Positions 47,927 through 55,922 of a stretch of DNA of 64,000 nucleotides are shown here, in pieces. Below the pieces are notes generated by a model. That model did no database searches and was not told where the DNA came from. It worked only from the letters and a program-made list of their open reading frames with translations. Source of the DNA: an uncultured Arenicella sp. GTDB lineage: Bacteria > Pseudomonadota > Gammaproteobacteria > Arenicellales > Arenicellaceae. A program made the translations under genes and the position numbers. The stretch covers positions 1-64,000 of the forward strand of contig CALIVT010000006.1 of NCBI GenBank assembly GCA_938048185.1, read 5' to 3'. Position 1 is the stretch's first letter. Each line of letters opens with the position of its first letter.

Positions 47927-48973
47927 TTATTTTTTTGGGAGCAATCTAGCTTCTTTGTAATAGCGCACAGCGCCGGGGTGCAGTGGAATTGAGATGCCCG
48001 CGTGAGCTAACTCTTTTTTATCTAAATCAGCCAGCGACGGATGCAGCGACTTGAAGTCATGGAAGTTCTCTACCACCTCTTTTACGACATGGTAAATCGC
48101 TTTTGGTGAGGTTTGCTCAGAGGCCACAAAAGTTGCTCCAAGGCCGAACGACGCAACGTCGGCTTCGCTGTCTAGGTGCATGCCCTTGAGTATTCTTCCG
48201 CGCCGGTAGTACGGTTTTGAATCGATAACCTTGCCGACTTCTTCACCTTCAATTGGAACAATTTTGAGTTCGCAGTCGGCCGGTAAGTCGCTAAGGTAAT
48301 CATTTAGACTACTGGCTAACAGGCTTGCGGCTTCGATTTTACTTTCACACAATTGCGTTATTTGCTTAATGTCACTCATCGGCCGAACTTCTTTAAAGTT
48401 CTTTGTGGTCCATTCTTTGGCCGACAATAAATCATTGATGATTCTATGCTGTAGCGACCGAGTGTAGCCGAAGCTAACGCGTCGATCAGCCAGGTCGTTG
48501 AAATTACGAATATCGCTATCGCGCCGAGTTATGATTGCTAGCGGGTCTGCCTCTAAGGCAAATACGGCCCGTAAGTCCGAATTCGGGCCTAGTTTCTCGA
48601 ACGCGCTGGTGCCGTTATAGGCATGATGTTGCCAATCAGATTGTGCAAACACCAAATCGAAGTTGCCCTTGCTAAGCTCTTTCAAGTTATAGATTGAACC
48701 ACCGGTACTTTCTAAGGAGCAATGAATTTTGTGCAATTCCTTATGTCGGTTCAATAATCGACAAATAACGCCACCGATTGGGAAGTAAACGCCTTGTACG
48801 CTGCCCGTGCCCATGAGTAAGTGCGACATATTGTCTCGCTGAGCGTTTCTATTTTGCGCGGCGTCTACGCCATCTTGTTCAGCGGCATTCGGCGACTGAG
48901 TGGTTGGGATGTCACAGCCGAACAGCAACGCTAAGAGTAAAAATGCAGCAAGGTTTCTAGCGGTTTTTAACAT
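47927..48973 (-). CDS. TAXI-family TRAP solute-binding lipoprotein, orphan
   Basis: A 348-residue TAXI-type periplasmic binding protein. The conserved N-terminal block MGTGSVQGVYFPIGG (about 54-68) and SLESTGGSIYNL match TAXI receptors of TRAP transporters. Instead of a cleavable signal peptide it has a lipobox (LLFGC, Cys20) with Asp at +2, which in E. coli keeps lipoproteins in the inner membrane. No TRAP membrane subunit (DctM/Q-type) is nearby. It may feed a distant transporter or act as a sensor. Cotranscribed with carbonic anhydrase. Confidence 0.88.
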   Translation of the reverse strand: MLKTARNLAAFLLLALLFGCDIPTTQSPNAAEQDGVDAAQNRNAQRDNMSHLLMGTGSVQGVYFPIGGVICRLLNRHKELHKIHCSLESTGGSIYNLKELSKGNFDLVFAQSDWQHHAYNGTSAFEKLGPNSDLRAVFALEADPLAIITRRDSDIRNFNDLADRRVSFGYTRSLQHRIINDLLSAKEWTTKNFKEVRPMSDIKQITQLCESKIEAASLLASSLNDYLSDLPADCELKIVPIEGEEVGKVIDSKPYYRRGRILKGMHLDSEADVASFGLGATFVASEQTSPKAIYHVVKEVVENFHDFKSLHPSLADLDKKELAHAGISIPLHPGAVRYYKEARLLPKK

Positions 48974-49234
48974 TGTTGGCTAGCGGCTCTTAACATTTTG
49001 GCGTGGGTGAGCGGTGGTAAATTTTGGATGCCCTACTATAAACAAATTAGACAGCTAACTCTAGGCCGCGCCGGTTTGATAAGTCGCGAATCGTCGCGTT
49101 ATGTCAGCGCGCACGTCATTGGCCTCGAATTCGGCATCCGAATTAGGCTCGTTAAGCCCTGCCCACTTCTTTTATCGGCGTGTGGCCTGAGTCTGATGTA
49201 GACGCTGCTGTTCGTGCTGACGTATTATCGGTCA

Positions 49235-50266
49235 ATGAAAACATCCTCTAAAGAGCTGGTCGACGCGTTCGCAAGGTTAATACTCACCACCAAGGGTGAA
49301 CATCGGTATTTTGACCACGTAGCGTCACCCGACAGCGCCAAGGCTTCAAGCTTAGTCTTTTTGCAAAAAGCCACTGACTTGCCGATGCAAGCGGCAGTCA
49401 TTGTAACCACGCCGCAAGTTGCTCAAGAAATTGAAGGCGCAAGCTGCTTTGTCGCGTGTGTGCAGGAAGTACGACTCGCGCAAGCGTTGATCAAGCAGCG
49501 TTTTGATGATTATTTAAGCGCTGATAGTGAATGGGACGAACGCCATCCAACTGCCGTTATTCATGCATCCGCGCGCCTTGGTGAGAATTGTCGCATTGGC
49601 CCTGGCGCAGTGGTTGGTGCTAATTGCGTATTAGGCAATAACGTAACCGTACGCGCGGGTGCTGTGGTTGAGCATAATGTGAGCATAGGTGATGATTCAA
49701 TCATTAGCCCGCTAGCAAATATTGGCTATGGTTCTTCGCTTGGCAAACGAGTCATTGTCCAAGCAGGTGCCGTGATCGCGAGTGAGGGTTTCGGTTTTGC
49801 GCCAGATAGTGATAAGCATTACCATCGTATTCCGCATACGGGTTCAGTGGTGATAGGAGACGATGTTTTTATTGGGGCTAATAGTTGCATTGATCGGGGT
49901 ACTTATGGTGTCACAACGTTAGAGCGAGGCGTGAAAATTGACAATCAAGTGCATCTAGCGCACAACGTAGAGATTGGAGAAGACACGTTGCTCGCGGCAC
50001 AAACTGTCATTGCTGGGTCAACCAAGCTCGGCAAGCGGGTTATTGCGTCTGGGCAAGCCGGCATCCTTGATCATATAAACGTGACTGACGATGTTATTTT
50101 GGTACAACGCTGCGGCGTAACGCAGGATATTGAGCGATCGGGAATGTGGGCCGGCACCCCTGCTAAGCCATTCAAGGAGTACGTGCGAGACCTTACTGTC
50201 TGCAAACGAGTCGCTAAGTTAGAGCAGCAAATTAAAGACCTAAAAAAACTGATTGATGAACGTTAA
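49235..50266 (+). CDS. lpxD: LpxD-like UDP-3-O-acylglucosamine N-acyltransferase
   Basis: A protein of about 343 residues with the LpxD layout: a short N-terminal uridine-binding domain, then left-handed beta-helix hexapeptide repeats, and a C-terminal helix. The conserved GFGFAPD and the catalytic His in HLAHNVEIGEDTLLA are present. LpxD adds a hydroxy-acyl chain in lipid A synthesis. It is outside the usual bamA-skp-lpxD-fabZ-lpxA context, so it may be a second copy. It overlaps a DUF374 acyltransferase gene by 11 nt. ATG at 49235 is preferred over an upstream GTG at 49214. Confidence 0.85.
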   Translation: MKTSSKELVDAFARLILTTKGEHRYFDHVASPDSAKASSLVFLQKATDLPMQAAVIVTTPQVAQEIEGASCFVACVQEVRLAQALIKQRFDDYLSADSEWDERHPTAVIHASARLGENCRIGPGAVVGANCVLGNNVTVRAGAVVEHNVSIGDDSIISPLANIGYGSSLGKRVIVQAGAVIASEGFGFAPDSDKHYHRIPHTGSVVIGDDVFIGANSCIDRGTYGVTTLERGVKIDNQVHLAHNVEIGEDTLLAAQTVIAGSTKLGKRVIASGQAGILDHINVTDDVILVQRCGVTQDIERSGMWAGTPAKPFKEYVRDLTVCKRVAKLEQQIKDLKKLIDER

Positions 50267-50951
50267 TGCATCTGAACCGGGCTCGTCGACGAGTGTCTCA
50301 CTAAAATTCATCGTCATTCCCTTTCTAATAAAGTCGGTCATCACGCTGATTACAATGACGTGCCGTGTGCGATGGCACGACAAAGACGTGATGGAAAACT
50401 TGATTACGTCTGACACACCTTGGATCTTGAGCATGTGGCACAATTGTTCGACCTTTGCGCCATGGGCAATGCGCAATCGCAATCTCACGTGCATGGTGAG
50501 TGCTAGCCGAGACGGTGAATACGTGGCTCGGCTCGGCGCGCTCTTTGGCAATAAAACCGTGCGCGGTTCTAGCTCTAAAGGGTCATCCTCTGCCACTCGC
50601 GCAGTACTCAAGCTCTTGCGCCAAGGTGACGCCGTGGCGCTGACACCAGATGGCCCGCGCGGACCGAAATACTCGGTTCAAAGCGGCGTTTTATGGCTAG
50701 CATCCGCTGGTAAGGCACCGATTGTGCCCTTCCATATTGAAGCCAGTCGCCAATGGGTGTTGAAAAGTTGGGATAACCACAGGTTTCCGAAACCTTTTTC
50801 AACTATTCACATAGGCATTGGTAAGCCTGTGCTGATTGACCGGGTCATGTTCAAAGAGCGCCCCGAGCAAGCTGCTGATGCGGTTCAGCAGGCCATGATG
50901 AACAATGTAAACCGCTTAAAAGAGTTCGCGAACCGAACCAGACACTCGTAG
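50256..50951 (+). CDS. DUF374 lysophospholipid acyltransferase-like protein
   Basis: A 231-residue protein of the DUF374 group within the LPLAT/LpxL superfamily. The catalytic-type His is in MWHNCSTF (about 50-57), and the diagnostic block LTPDGPRGPKYSVQSGV (about 128-144) is clear. Members transfer acyl chains onto lipid A or related lipids. The start (ATG 50256) lies inside the end of the LpxD-like gene, so the two are probably translated together and may make one modified lipid. Confidence 0.86.
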   Translation: MNVNASEPGSSTSVSLKFIVIPFLIKSVITLITMTCRVRWHDKDVMENLITSDTPWILSMWHNCSTFAPWAMRNRNLTCMVSASRDGEYVARLGALFGNKTVRGSSSKGSSSATRAVLKLLRQGDAVALTPDGPRGPKYSVQSGVLWLASAGKAPIVPFHIEASRQWVLKSWDNHRFPKPFSTIHIGIGKPVLIDRVMFKERPEQAADAVQQAMMNNVNRLKEFANRTRHS

Positions 50952-50969
50952 AGAAACACTAGAAAAAGT

Positions 50970-51446
50970 ATGAAGTTACTGTTTATATGCACCCACAACC
51001 GTTGTCGCAGCATTTTAGCTGAGGCAATCACCAACCACATTGGGGCCAACAAAATTAGCGCAGCCAGCGCCGGTAGCTCGCCGCAAGGCGCCGTGCACCC
51101 GCTGTCATTAAAATATTTACAAGAGCACGATATCTCAACTGACGGTTTAAAAAGTCAATCTTGGGACGAGTTTGAGGGCTTTGAGCCCGACGCTATTTTG
51201 ACTCTTTGTGACAGTGCCGCCCAAGAGGCTTGCCCTGTATGGTTTGACACCGCGGTGCAAGTTCACTGGGGCTTGGAAGACCCGTCAAAAGATGGCGGCG
51301 GCACAGCGCAGCAGCGCGATTCATTTAATGCAACGATCGGTGTTTTGCAACGACGCGTTAAGCGTTTGCTGCAAGCAGACTTACAAAATTTATCTGGCGT
51401 GCAGTTACGTCAAGAATTGGTCGATATTGCCGCCCAAGTGCATTAA
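50970..51446 (+). CDS. ArsC-type arsenate reductase / low-molecular-weight phosphatase-fold protein
   Basis: A 158-residue protein with the phosphate loop CTHNRCRS (Cys7-x5-Arg13), the hallmark of low-molecular-weight tyrosine phosphatases and thioredoxin-linked ArsC. Later segments LTLCDSAAQEACPVW and WGLEDPSKDGG are typical of arsenate reductases, including the redox Cys near 80-88. It probably reduces arsenate to arsenite, but no arsenite pump or ArsR regulator is next to it. It follows the DUF374 gene by 18 bp. Confidence 0.86.
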   Translation: MKLLFICTHNRCRSILAEAITNHIGANKISAASAGSSPQGAVHPLSLKYLQEHDISTDGLKSQSWDEFEGFEPDAILTLCDSAAQEACPVWFDTAVQVHWGLEDPSKDGGGTAQQRDSFNATIGVLQRRVKRLLQADLQNLSGVQLRQELVDIAAQVH

Positions 51447-51454
51447 ACACGTTA

Positions 51455-52171
51455 TTAGCTTTTTATCGTCTGGATAAAGGCTTCCGCTTCCGCGATTGAT
51501 GCCTCCATTTCTACAATAAGCGCAGACACGTCTTGTTCGATAATCGAGCTTTCTTGTTGCAAAGCGCTAATCGCCTGAGTATTTAAGTTGTGCTTCACAA
51601 ACAGAACTTGGTCTTTAAAGGCACCTAATACGGGTTTGGTCTTGGCCTCAGCTTTGCGCATTGCGGCGATCAGTTTCTCGGCCTTGACGCGAGTTTCATC
51701 GAATTGAGCTTCGGCTCGCTGTTTAATCGCAGCGTCATGATATTGAGCCAGCTCGTCGCGCCACTCACTAAGCAAGTTATTGCTGGCTCTCACTACGCGA
51801 TCGACGCGCTTGGTGATGTTGTTTGCCGCCTCTTCACTGCGCTCGTAGGCCGCGTTGAGAGTATTAAACTTCTTCTCAAGATCGCCTCCGTCAAAGTTAA
51901 CCACTTCCTTGAATTTCTCTAGGGCTGACTTAAACTCTTCGGCGGTTTCTTGCTGCGCGTCACTGGCGGCTTCCACGCGACTGATCAATATGTCCCGCGG
52001 CTCTTGATAGAAGGTATCAATGCTCGGTATGCCCCAATCAGCGCCAACGCCGTTTGGGCTCAATAGCTGGTAGCCAGATACAAGTACGCCCAGTAAGACC
52101 AACCATTTTTTGTTTTTAGCAAACATCTTGCCGTTTAGCAGAAAAGGTAAAAATTTAACGATTGGGTTCAT
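51455..52171 (-). CDS. DUF2959 family protein, membrane-anchored paralogue
   Basis: A protein of about 238 residues with one N-terminal hydrophobic segment (about 20-40) and a long helical, coiled-coil-rich domain matching DUF2959 (ILISRVEAASDAQQETAEEFKSAL; later FVKHNLNTQAISAL). Function is unknown. It is divergent from a second DUF2959 gene with a 117-bp shared promoter region; the two proteins align along most of their length. The start may be ATG 52171 or an internal ATG at 52126. Confidence 0.82.
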   Translation of the reverse strand: MNPIVKFLPFLLNGKMFAKNKKWLVLLGVLVSGYQLLSPNGVGADWGIPSIDTFYQEPRDILISRVEAASDAQQETAEEFKSALEKFKEVVNFDGGDLEKKFNTLNAAYERSEEAANNITKRVDRVVRASNNLLSEWRDELAQYHDAAIKQRAEAQFDETRVKAEKLIAAMRKAEAKTKPVLGAFKDQVLFVKHNLNTQAISALQQESSIIEQDVSALIVEMEASIAEAEAFIQTIKS

Positions 52172-52288
52172 TGCGTAATAGTGGTGTGCGAGTTCTCAAA
52201 CTAAAAATTTAGCATGGTTTTACATCTGTCATCGGTGTGTTTTTGCTAATATGCGTTAAATCTCTTCAATCATCACTCTTAAACGCGC

Positions 52289-52936
52289 ATGAAAATTATC
52301 TCAATCGTCTTATTGGCTATTACTCTGAGTGCCTGTGGCACCGTACAAAAAGCAAAATACTCGGCGCTTGAGAAAGCCGGAATACATAAGCGCGATATTC
52401 TGGTTGACCGTATTGAGGCAACCTCTGAGACGCAGCAAGAGACTAAAGAGCAGTTTCAGTCGGCTTATGAAGAGTTGGCGGGCCTTATTAAGGTAGACGA
52501 TCAAGGGCTTGAAAAGAAGTATAAGAAAATGGCGAAAGCGGTGGTTAATAGTGAAGAAAAAGCCAAAGAACTCAACAACCGAATTAAGTCCGTAGATGAA
52601 GTGGCTAAGGCCCTGTTTGCGGAATGGAAAGCCGAACTCAGTGAATATCAAAGCGATTCATTACGCCGAGTCAGCCAGCAAAATCTGGACAACACCCAAC
52701 AACGCTATTCGGCAATCTATAAGAAAATGCAAATTTCACAACAACGTGTTGAGCCGGTGTTGCGAGTTCTGCAAGACAACACACTTTACTTAAAACACAA
52801 CTTAAATGCGCGCGCAGTAAGCAGCATCTCCAACGAAGTGCTGGTTGTCGAAGATAAAGTTGCGCAGCTGATTCAGCAAATGGAAACCTCGATAAACGAG
52901 TCGAACAGCTTTATTCAATCAATGCGCAACAAGTAG
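52289..52936 (+). CDS. DUF2959 family lipoprotein
   Basis: A 215-residue predicted lipoprotein. The lipobox is LSAC (Cys16) with Gly at +2, fitting outer-membrane sorting. The mature part is a helical DUF2959 domain (RDILVDRIEATSETQQETKEQF; later YLKHNLNARAVSS) homologous to the divergently transcribed neighbour. Function unknown. The different predicted anchors of the two paralogues suggest they could contact each other across the periplasm; that is inference. Confidence 0.85.
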   Translation: MKIISIVLLAITLSACGTVQKAKYSALEKAGIHKRDILVDRIEATSETQQETKEQFQSAYEELAGLIKVDDQGLEKKYKKMAKAVVNSEEKAKELNNRIKSVDEVAKALFAEWKAELSEYQSDSLRRVSQQNLDNTQQRYSAIYKKMQISQQRVEPVLRVLQDNTLYLKHNLNARAVSSISNEVLVVEDKVAQLIQQMETSINESNSFIQSMRNK

Positions 52937-53009
52937 CGTATCCCTTGGCCCTTAATCGTTATGATCGAGGGTGCCCATTATTGTGATCTCGAACCTAGGC
53001 TTCTAACGC

Positions 53010-54317
53010 TCACGTCTCATTGCGTTGCTCGGCCGCAGCCCAGTCTTTAACAATTGTTTTGGACACGATTAGAAAGCTTAAGATAGAGAAAATAAACGCG
53101 GCACATACCGAGGTTAACGCAAGACGAATCGCCATTAGGTCAGTGTTTGTTTCTTTATAAACGTCGATTAGATAGCCGGCCACAGAGGGCCCACCACCCA
53201 GGGCGATCATGTTCAAGATAAAGAAAAATAGGGCGGTCGACATTGCGCGCATATTTATCGGTGCTAAGGTCTGGGCGATGGCGAAACTTGGGCCGAGGTA
53301 GGCGCCAAGAAAAAACAACATGAACGTGCCGCATACTAGATGGGTAGTAATGGATGGTGCCCAATAGCTCGCGACTGCGAACGGGGTAGCGCACAGAATT
53401 GCGATTGCGGGTAATAAGCCATAGGCGCGCAACGTTCGTTTGCCCCATAGATCGGCTAAGCGTGCGCCCATAAAGGTGCCGCCGGCGTAGGCTACGCCGT
53501 GAATAATGCCAAGAATAATAACAACTTGGCGGAAATCAACATTCGGATCAAATGCGGCAATGTATTTGGTTTGAAACGCACTTAGTGCATACGACACGAA
53601 CGAACCCATCGCGATGCCAATGCACATGAACCACCACGTGGGAATCGTTAGCAAGGTTTTAAGCGACTCACGGAACGGCGCTTTTTCCACGACGTCCGCG
53701 TTGCTTTGCTCCATCGCACCGCGAACGGGCTCTGGCAACACCATTTTTAGGACCACGGCTAAGCCAATGCCGAGCAGGCCGAGAATAATAAAGATGCGCC
53801 GCCAATCGACTTCGTCGTTTGCTTGGCCCATTAACATTGCGGTAATCAAATAAGCCGCCATAATGCCAAACGGAATTCCCATGGAGTACACGCCTAATGC
53901 CCCTGCGCGTTCATGTTTGGCGTACATATCAGAAATGATCGAATGCGATGGCGGGCTGCCGCCGGCTTCACCAATACCAACGCCAGCACGCGCTAACGCG
54001 ATCTGGGTGAAGTTAGTGGCCAGGCCGGTGAGTGCGGTAAAGCCACTCCACATAGCCAGTGAAATGGAGAGGATGTTAACGCGATTATAGCGATCCGCTA
54101 GCCACGCGATGGGAATTGCAACCAAGGTGTAAAAGGTTGCAAACGCCAAGCCGATTAGCAATCCGAGCTGCGTATTACTTATGCCAAGGTCGGCTTGAAT
54201 GTACGGCGCGAGAATACCCACAATTTGGCGGTCGACGAAATTAAAACCATAAACTAAGGTTAAAAGCACTAAGGCAAAGCTGCGCCTGCTTTTACTAATC
54301 GATTTGCTTACCGCCAT
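53010..54317 (-). CDS. Spinster-like MFS transporter
   Basis: A 435-residue major facilitator with 12 predicted helices. The motif-A region is WLADRYNRVN (loop 2-3), and the conserved RAGVGIGEAGGSPPSHSIISD block is typical of spinster-type MFS proteins. These move lipids, sphingoid or hydrophobic compounds in animals; bacterial substrates are mostly unknown. It stands alone, convergent with the DUF2959 lipoprotein gene. Confidence 0.88.
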   Translation of the reverse strand: MAVSKSISKSRRSFALVLLTLVYGFNFVDRQIVGILAPYIQADLGISNTQLGLLIGLAFATFYTLVAIPIAWLADRYNRVNILSISLAMWSGFTALTGLATNFTQIALARAGVGIGEAGGSPPSHSIISDMYAKHERAGALGVYSMGIPFGIMAAYLITAMLMGQANDEVDWRRIFIILGLLGIGLAVVLKMVLPEPVRGAMEQSNADVVEKAPFRESLKTLLTIPTWWFMCIGIAMGSFVSYALSAFQTKYIAAFDPNVDFRQVVIILGIIHGVAYAGGTFMGARLADLWGKRTLRAYGLLPAIAILCATPFAVASYWAPSITTHLVCGTFMLFFLGAYLGPSFAIAQTLAPINMRAMSTALFFFILNMIALGGGPSVAGYLIDVYKETNTDLMAIRLALTSVCAAFIFSILSFLIVSKTIVKDWAAAEQRNET

Positions 54318-54424
54318 AGTGTCTCCTCTGTTTTATAATTTTCGCTGCAATTATTTTTTGCAACCGTTTGACTAGAGTATAGGGTGACTGAGCCGCTACG
54401 TGAAATTAATTTATTGCCGCTTGT

Positions 54425-55309
54425 TTAGCTCGCTTTTGCGTCGAAACGTTCGATGTACTGGCAACGTTGGCACAGCTTCTCCACGAGTTTTTGCTTGCGA
54501 AAACCTTTGATCATATCTTGTGCGCGGCGAGCGCCTAAAATATCGAGAATCGGAGTGTCTTGCACATTACCGAGGGTGATCGCGGCTTCTTTATCAAGGC
54601 AACACGGCACCACTGACCCGTCGACTAAGACCCCAAAATGCGAGGACAGCCCGTAACATCGGCCTTCGGTGCCCAGTACCGGCAAGTCGAGGCTCGGCCA
54701 TATAAATTCTGTGTCGAAATGTAAGTAGAGCCGGTCTTTGATGTGAATGCTTTTGCGTTTGCGAACATCGATTGGGTCTGGCAGTGAGAAATCAAAGCGC
54801 TCACACACTCGCTGCAACATCTGCGTATTCGGAGTTTGACTGCCTAAGGGGTCGTTTAAATTCCACAAGCGGAAGTTTATATATAGATCGGGACGTTCGA
54901 CTAAGGCGCGCTCAGTAAAGCCAAATATGCGCTCAAGGTAATGGCTGGCGTCTTTATCAGGAAAATTATCGAAAAAGCTGTGTAAGGAAAAATTGACCTG
55001 ATAGAACCGCGGGTGGAGCATCAAATCGTACTTTTCTGGCCGCATTAGTACACCATTGGTAACCAGAAATATATTCGCTTGATGGTCGTCACAGATATCA
55101 ATCATTTCTGCCAGTTGCGGATGCACTAGCGGATCACCCATTAGATGAAAGCAAATAAGTTCGGTCAAAGGCGCGACCTGTTTAACGGTGTCGCGAAACA
55201 CGTCTAGACTCATCATTTTATTGTCGCGAATGACCGCAGGGCAAAAGCTGCATTGCAGGTTGCAGATATTGCTGATCTCGATATGTACCTTATGAAACCG
55301 CTTTTTCAT
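54425..55309 (-). CDS. Radical SAM/SPASM domain protein, unknown substrate
   Basis: A 294-residue radical SAM enzyme. The 4Fe-4S/SAM motif is Cys16-x3-Cys20-x2-Cys23 (CNLQCSFC). The C-terminal region (about 215-290) holds a SPASM-like cysteine set in RCYGLS, VVPCCLD and LCQRCQY, suggesting extra Fe-S clusters. GDPLVHPQL is the usual GGEP-like SAM contact. The substrate is unknown. It follows the SPOR gene by 9 bp on the same strand, downstream of argS; no RiPP precursor is adjacent. Confidence 0.85.
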   Translation of the reverse strand: MKKRFHKVHIEISNICNLQCSFCPAVIRDNKMMSLDVFRDTVKQVAPLTELICFHLMGDPLVHPQLAEMIDICDDHQANIFLVTNGVLMRPEKYDLMLHPRFYQVNFSLHSFFDNFPDKDASHYLERIFGFTERALVERPDLYINFRLWNLNDPLGSQTPNTQMLQRVCERFDFSLPDPIDVRKRKSIHIKDRLYLHFDTEFIWPSLDLPVLGTEGRCYGLSSHFGVLVDGSVVPCCLDKEAAITLGNVQDTPILDILGARRAQDMIKGFRKQKLVEKLCQRCQYIERFDAKAS

Positions 55310-55318
55310 AAGAAACGC

Positions 55319-55903
55319 CTACTTTTTTACGGTAAAAACAAAAGGCCGAACGCCGAGTCGCTGTAGCTTGTTCTTAGCGGTTTTGGCTTTGCGTTTATCG
55401 CGGTAGGGCCCCAAGCGCACTCGATAAAACGTGCCGTTGTTCTCGGTGGTGCGGGCCTGGGTGACTGAACTGTGGCCTTTAAGGGCAAGCCGTGCGCGCA
55501 GCTTTTCGGCATCAGCGTGTTTTCGAAACGACGCCGCTTGTAAATAGTAGTCGAAGTTGTCCTTAGGTCTAAGCGGCTCTGCGTCGGGCAGGTCATCGGG
55601 CATAATTTGCTCGATGTCTGGCAGAATCGTGTAAAAGTCGAATTCCTTTTCGGTGCTCTTGGTGTTAATTAGCTCTTCGATGGCTTTATCTTCGGCGTCT
55701 GATTCGGTTTGATTGTTGTCCATTAAAGCTTTTAAGCCCGCGCCAAAACCACCGTCGCTGTCACGCGCGCCACTGAATAACATACCCAAAATAATGCCGG
55801 ATACTAGAATTACCAGCATCAAGCCCCACGGCAAATTCGGTGCTTTACGAGCCTTTTTCTTTTGTTCCTTAGGCTTGGGCTTAATTCGGCGAGCTTGCGG
55901 CAT
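55319..55903 (-). CDS. SPOR domain inner-membrane protein (FtsN-like)
   Basis: About 194 residues from the ATG at 55903. A basic Lys/Pro-rich cytoplasmic start (RRIKPKPKEQKKKARK), a single helix (PWGLMLVILVSGIILGMLF), a low-complexity acidic periplasmic linker and a C-terminal SPOR domain (DNFDYYLQAASFRKHADAEKLRARL; RVRLGPYRDKRKAKTAK). SPOR domains bind denuded septal peptidoglycan. The frame reaches back to 55960 inside argS, but the start just after the argS stop is preferred. SPOR genes after argS are typical of Gammaproteobacteria. Confidence 0.9.
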   Translation of the reverse strand: MPQARRIKPKPKEQKKKARKAPNLPWGLMLVILVSGIILGMLFSGARDSDGGFGAGLKALMDNNQTESDAEDKAIEELINTKSTEKEFDFYTILPDIEQIMPDDLPDAEPLRPKDNFDYYLQAASFRKHADAEKLRARLALKGHSSVTQARTTENNGTFYRVRLGPYRDKRKAKTAKNKLQRLGVRPFVFTVKK

Positions 55904-55922
55904 GTTTAACGACGTCTCTAAA

